From NCBI GenBank assembly GCA_046154525.1, contig JBJXDS010000315.1:1-10402 (forward strand): DNA of 10,402 bases. The letters are read 5' to 3'. Under the pieces are notes generated by a model that made no database searches, was not told where the DNA came from, and saw only the letters and a list, made by a program, of their open reading frames with translations. Positions 7,699 through 10,402 of this stretch are shown here, piece by piece. The DNA is from JABWCE01 sp046154525. Lineage in GTDB: Bacteria; Bacteroidota; Bacteroidia; NS11-12g; UBA9320. Within the stretch, counting starts at the first letter, position 1. Each line of letters opens with the position of its first letter. Made by a program: the position numbers and the translations under genes.

Positions 7699-7709
7699 GA
7701 ACTGTGCCA
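7694..7709 (-). promoter_or_regulatory. Sigma54-like -24/-12 promoter word for the candidate small RNA
   Basis: On the minus strand TGGCACAGTTCTTGGA matches the sigma54 consensus TGGCACRNNNNTTGCW at every fixed base except the C of the -12 GC, which is G here. The spacing between the two GG/GC doublets is correct. Transcription would start near 7683. Sigma54 exists in some but not all Bacteroidota, so this depends on the host having rpoN. Confidence 0.35.
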
Positions 7710-7810
7710 CTAATATTTATCTTTTAGTAAAAAAGATTTAATTAATTGATAATAAAAGTAATATAATTTTAATTGTGAGGAAAAGTTATATTTTTAAAAT
7801 CTTAATTATT

Positions 7811-7843
7811 CCCATATTGAAAAATAGAATCCCAAATTGGGAT
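7811..7843 (+). promoter_or_regulatory. Two-site operator-like block upstream of the nucleoside transporter
   Basis: CCCATATTG (7811-7819) and CCCAAATTG (7831-7839) are two near-identical words exactly 20 bases apart, close to two helical turns. The second is part of a perfect 7+1+7 inverted repeat, ATCCCAAATTGGGAT (7829-7843). Such geometry is typical for a dimeric regulator binding on one face of DNA. The block lies 76-108 bases before the transporter ATG, just upstream of a near-promoter word (TATTTTG, 7852-7858). The regulator is unknown. Confidence 0.4.
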
Positions 7844-7918
7844 AAAAGTCGTATTTTGAGATTTTAAAAAATTGATGGTTCTATAAAAAACACCGTAATT
7901 CGAACCGAAATAGACCAG

Positions 7919-9409
7919 ATGTTACTAAAAAAAATAAAATTAAAATGGCTTGTAATGCTAGTATTTACAGTATTTACAGTCGTTTTATCATTGAGCCAAG
8001 GAGTTCCTTTTGATAAAGTTAGCAGTTTGAATTATTTACAAAAATCCACTGCTATTTCTCCTTCTATAATTGAGAATACAGGGCATTTAAATGAACATGT
8101 GGGAATGAATTGGCAACTCAATTTTACCTCAGTTTTGAGAGGGGGATTAGGGCTTATATTTTTATTGGGGCTTTGCTATTTATTAAGCACCAACCGAAAA
8201 GCCATCCGCTGGAAATTGGTTTTTTTAGGGGTAGCTATGCAAATACTTTTTGCCATTTTGGTTTTTAAGGTACCATTTGTAAAATTAATATTTGAATGGA
8301 TGGCGGGATTTTTTGTAGTTGTGTTAGAATTTACAAAGGAGGGAAGTAATTTTCTTTTTGAGGGATTATTGGATGTCAAAACTGTTGGGTACCTCTTTGC
8401 ATTCCAGGTTTTGCCCACCATTATTTTCTTCTCAGCACTTACTTCCTTGCTATATTATTTGGGCATATTACAAAAAGTAGTTTACGGAATAGCTTGGTTA
8501 ATGAGTAAAACTATGAAACTTTCAGGGGCAGAAAGTTTGTCAACAGCTGCAAATATTTTTTTAGGACAAACAGAGGCCCCTCTGATGGTGAAACCATATA
8601 TAGCCGGAATGACCCGTTCAGAAATGCTATGCATTATGGTTGGCGGAATGGCCACAATTGCTGGGGGAGTATTGGCTGCTTACGTCGGATTTTTAGGAGG
8701 CAGCGATCCTGAACAACAAAAAATATTTGCCACCCATTTGCTCACAGCTTCGGTATTGGCGGCACCAGCCACTATAGTCGCGGCTAAAATGTTGTTACCG
8801 GAAACTGAACCAGTAAACGAAAACCTGGATTTGCCCAAGGAAAAAATAGGTTCAAATTTATTGGAAGCTATTACTAATGGAACAACAGAAGGTGTAAAAT
8901 TAGCCGTAAATGTGGGTGCCATGCTTTTGGTTTTTACAGCCTTAATTGCTATGCTTAATTTTGTTTTAAAGGATGGAATTGGGGAATGGACTGGATTAAA
9001 TGAAATAATCAGGCATGCCTCTTTAGGCAAAACAAATGGACTTTCGCTTCAATTAATTTTGGGTTATTTATTCTCGCCCATCGCTTTTATGATAGGTATT
9101 CAGGTGGATGATATTTTGCTGTCGGGTCAGTTATTGGGTGAAAAAACAGTATTAAATGAATTTTATGCGTATTCATCGTTATCAAAACTAAAAGATGCCG
9201 GGGCATTTGCTCATGCTCAAACAGTAATAATTTTGACCTATGCATTATGCGGTTTTGCAAATATTGCGTCCATTGGCGTGCAAATAGGAGGAATAAGTTT
9301 GATGGCCCCAAATCAAAAAGCAACTTTGTCGCAATTAGGGGTAAAAGCTTTGATAGGTGGAACAATTGCTTGTTTTATGACGGCATGCATTGCAGGGATG
9401 TTTTTTTAA
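7919..9409 (+). CDS. Concentrative nucleoside transporter (NupC/CNT family)
   Basis: This 496-residue polytopic membrane protein imports nucleosides by cation symport across the inner membrane. Family signatures are clear: GQTEAP (216-221), a glycine-rich AGGVLAAYVGFLGG region (248-261), LNEFYAY (412-418) and YALCGFANIASIG (441-453). Residues matching the nucleoside-binding site of the Vibrio cholerae CNT structure are present: Q217, T218 and E219, E414, N448 and S451. The usual bacterial length is near 400-420 residues. The extra length lies at the N terminus, where a basic hydrophobic segment (1-28) and a polar stretch of about 40 residues precede the usual first helix. The ATG at 7919 is taken because it starts this signal-like segment. 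A 9-bp tandem duplication (TATTTACAG, 7962-7979) falls inside it. The gene diverges from icmF. Whether coupling is to Na+ or H+ cannot be settled by eye. Confidence 0.92.
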   Translation: MLLKKIKLKWLVMLVFTVFTVVLSLSQGVPFDKVSSLNYLQKSTAISPSIIENTGHLNEHVGMNWQLNFTSVLRGGLGLIFLLGLCYLLSTNRKAIRWKLVFLGVAMQILFAILVFKVPFVKLIFEWMAGFFVVVLEFTKEGSNFLFEGLLDVKTVGYLFAFQVLPTIIFFSALTSLLYYLGILQKVVYGIAWLMSKTMKLSGAESLSTAANIFLGQTEAPLMVKPYIAGMTRSEMLCIMVGGMATIAGGVLAAYVGFLGGSDPEQQKIFATHLLTASVLAAPATIVAAKMLLPETEPVNENLDLPKEKIGSNLLEAITNGTTEGVKLAVNVGAMLLVFTALIAMLNFVLKDGIGEWTGLNEIIRHASLGKTNGLSLQLILGYLFSPIAFMIGIQVDDILLSGQLLGEKTVLNEFYAYSSLSKLKDAGAFAHAQTVIILTYALCGFANIASIGVQIGGISLMAPNQKATLSQLGVKALIGGTIACFMTACIAGMFF

Positions 9410-9489
9410 TTACGAGCTGCGAATTTTAAATTAAGACTATTGGATATTAGCTTTTTCAAACGTAATTCGTAATTCTCAATTCGTAATCA
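9410..9489. repeat. Second spacer built of 7-bp units with inverted halves
   Basis: The 80 bases between the transporter stop and the next start codon read as heptamers almost throughout. The clearest run is CGTAATT, CGTAATT, CTCAATT, CGTAATC at 9461-9488, ending one base before the ATG. The left end carries the word inverted: 9409-9425 (ATTACGAGCTGCGAATT) pairs with 9471-9487 at 14 of 17 positions plus one G-U. The result is an inverted heptamer array with the same layout and nearly the same length as the spacer at 4071-4148, but a different unit word. It has no promoter match and no T tract. Confidence 0.6.
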
Positions 9490-10197
9490 ATGATTTCAAA
9501 CTTAGATACCAACAGATCTTTCCTTTATGGGGATGGTTTTTTTGAAACTTTTAAATTAATTGATGGGAAATGTGAACGACTTGACTTGCATTACCAAAGG
9601 ATTATCCAATCTATTTCGGTTTTAAAAATGGTTTGGAACAAAGAATGGACGCAGACTTTTTTTGAGGAAAAATTAAAAGCTGAAAGCAAAAATTTTGAAG
9701 TACCAATTTTAAAGGTCAGAATAATTTTTTACCGCGATTCAAAGGGAACTTATACCCCCGAAACAGATTTGGCCAATTATTATATAAAAATAGAACCTTA
9801 TACTCCCACAAACAAAACCATACTTAAAGCCGGATTATATACTTTAGCCAAAAAGCCAGTTAATTTTTTATCAGGGCTAAAATCTACCTCTTGCCTCATG
9901 TTTGTTATGGCGGCCAAGTACGCCAAGGAAATGGGTTGGGATGAAGTAATTTTTCTAAATGAGTACGGTAGGGTATGCGAAGCACTTACCTCTAATATAT
10001 TTATTAAAAAAGAAGAAATATTTTATACCCCACCATTAAGCGAAGGCTGTATTGATGGTGTAAACCGCAGGGCTTTTTTGTCAGAAAATAAAAATATTAT
10101 TCAAAAACCCATTGAAGTAGAAGAATTAAAAAATTATCAAATTTATTTTAGTAATGCCGTTAGAGGAATGATAGCTGGGGAGTTAATTTACGACTAA
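9490..10197 (+). CDS. Class IV PLP aminotransferase, aminodeoxychorismate-lyase-like
   Basis: This 235-residue protein belongs to the PLP fold-type IV family, which includes aminodeoxychorismate lyase (PabC, which makes p-aminobenzoate for folate), branched-chain and D-amino-acid aminotransferases. Seen are YGDGFFET (13-20), an R-x-x-x-H pair near 30-34, the expected PLP lysine K131 in LKSTSCL, and E164 in VCEALTSNIF with the usual SN after it. A TPPLSEGCIDGVNR segment also matches the family's TP.L..G...G..R motif. PabC-like activity is my best guess from the GDGFFET start and the small size, but sequence alone does not separate the subfamilies. It is about 30 residues shorter than E. coli PabC, mainly because the first N-terminal strand (the usual NG motif) is missing; no upstream in-frame start supplies it. 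It follows the transporter after the 80-bp heptamer spacer. Confidence 0.8.
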   Translation: MISNLDTNRSFLYGDGFFETFKLIDGKCERLDLHYQRIIQSISVLKMVWNKEWTQTFFEEKLKAESKNFEVPILKVRIIFYRDSKGTYTPETDLANYYIKIEPYTPTNKTILKAGLYTLAKKPVNFLSGLKSTSCLMFVMAAKYAKEMGWDEVIFLNEYGRVCEALTSNIFIKKEEIFYTPPLSEGCIDGVNRRAFLSENKNIIQKPIEVEELKNYQIYFSNAVRGMIAGELIYD

Positions 10198-10225
10198 GAA
10201 TTATATAACTCTTCTTATTTTTTTT
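10195..10225 (+). terminator. Weak AT-only terminator candidate after the class IV enzyme gene
   Basis: TAAGAA (10195-10200, overlapping the stop codon) pairs with TTCTTA (10212-10217) around an 11-base loop and is followed by eight T (10218-10225). The stem has only one G-C pair, so it would be weak. Its position right at the end of the gene supports it; AT-rich chance pairing is the alternative. Confidence 0.35.
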
Positions 10226-10243
10226 GTAACTTCATTTTTAAAA

Positions 10244-10402
10244 ATGAAACCTTGCTTTGCACCTATGAAAGTTTATAGGCTTTACAAGTTGATTTTCCGA
10301 TTTTTACCTGTTTTTGCATTTCTTTTTGTGTTTGGTTACGAATCAAAATCACAGGATTCATCAAAAAATAATGGAAAACAAATTTATAAATATGGCATTG
10401 GT
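10244..10402 (+). CDS. N-terminal fragment of an exported protein, cut by the window edge
   Basis: An open frame of 53 codons runs off the right edge. Two in-frame ATGs are possible, at 10244 and 10265; the second places a basic start (MKVYRLYK) directly before a hydrophobic core of about 15 residues and is the more usual signal peptide. The core ends near FGYESKSQ, followed by a polar segment and then GKQIYKYGIG at the very end. That last motif resembles the first helix of c-type cytochrome domains (G..IY..GIG), but the heme-binding CxxCH would lie beyond the window, so this is only a guess. The reading frame is open to the edge without interruption. It is co-directional with the class IV enzyme and starts 46-67 bases after its stop, beyond a possible weak terminator. 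Confidence 0.6.
   Translation, partial: MKPCFAPMKVYRLYKLIFRFLPVFAFLFVFGYESKSQDSSKNNGKQIYKYGIG

Larger units (their letters stand above)
7521..7918. other. 398-bp divergent intergenic region with several regulatory signals
   Basis: This gap between the icmF start (minus) and the nucleoside transporter start (plus) has no protein gene of credible length. From left to right it holds an icmF -7 element, a minus-strand intrinsic terminator, a probable small-RNA body, overlapping promoter-like words for that RNA, an AT-rich stretch (about 7710-7800) without recognisable signals, a two-site operator-like block, and the transporter leader with a short hairpin (7877-7881 with 7902-7906). No tRNA or recognised riboswitch is visible. 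Confidence 0.7.

Noticed and set aside
7521..7710. Cobalamin riboswitch upstream of icmF
   Set aside because: The terminator and B12 enzyme suggested it, but I could not find a B12-box-like conserved core, and the region between promoter and terminator is shorter than the usual cobalamin riboswitch.
8680..9030. 116-codon minus-strand open frame opposite the nucleoside transporter
   Set aside because: It lies antisense to conserved transmembrane segments and has no recognisable features; it is a shadow of the real gene.
9461..9488. CRISPR-like repeat array
   Set aside because: Units are 7 bp with no unique spacers and no cas genes nearby; this is a short tandem repeat.

Overview
This AT-rich window looks like a chromosomal segment from a member of the Bacteroidota. 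Several secreted proteins have signal peptides ending in -AQ, start codons lack purine-rich Shine-Dalgarno sequences, and TAnnTTTG-type -7 promoter words sit before genes. The gene families (fused acyl-CoA mutase IcmF, CNT nucleoside transporter, secreted M48 peptidase) fit that phylum. I see no insertion sequence, phage gene, CRISPR array, tRNA or rRNA.

Layout. At 41-4070 three plus-strand genes follow each other closely: a diacylglycerol-kinase-type lipid kinase, a secreted M48 zinc metallopeptidase and a large secreted protein of unknown function. A 78-bp spacer of degenerate 7-bp units separates this group from a convergent minus-strand gene at 4149-7520. That gene encodes a 1123-residue fused B12-dependent mutase (IcmF: B12 domain, G-protein chaperone and mutase barrel in one chain). 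Its substrate-pocket glutamine points to isobutyryl-CoA/n-butyryl-CoA rather than methylmalonyl-CoA. A 398-bp divergent spacer (7521-7918) follows. It holds an icmF-proximal promoter, a strong minus-strand intrinsic terminator, a promoter-like block (both sigma54-like and housekeeping-like) and a paired operator-like sequence. Plus-strand genes then resume: a concentrative nucleoside transporter (7919-9409), a second 80-bp spacer built of 7-bp units, a class IV aminotransferase/aminodeoxychorismate-lyase-like enzyme (9490-10197), and the start of a secreted or membrane-anchored protein cut by the window edge.

The protein genes belong to known families and are mostly housekeeping or catabolic: lipid phosphorylation, branched/short-chain acyl-CoA isomerisation, nucleoside uptake and probable folate synthesis. 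They do not form one obvious pathway. The most interesting material is non-coding. First, there is a probable unannotated small RNA (about 95-120 nt) between the icmF promoter and the transporter promoter. Second, two intergenic spacers of almost the same length share an architecture of 7-bp units in two inverted halves, although their unit sequences differ. Both are inferences from sequence inspection only.
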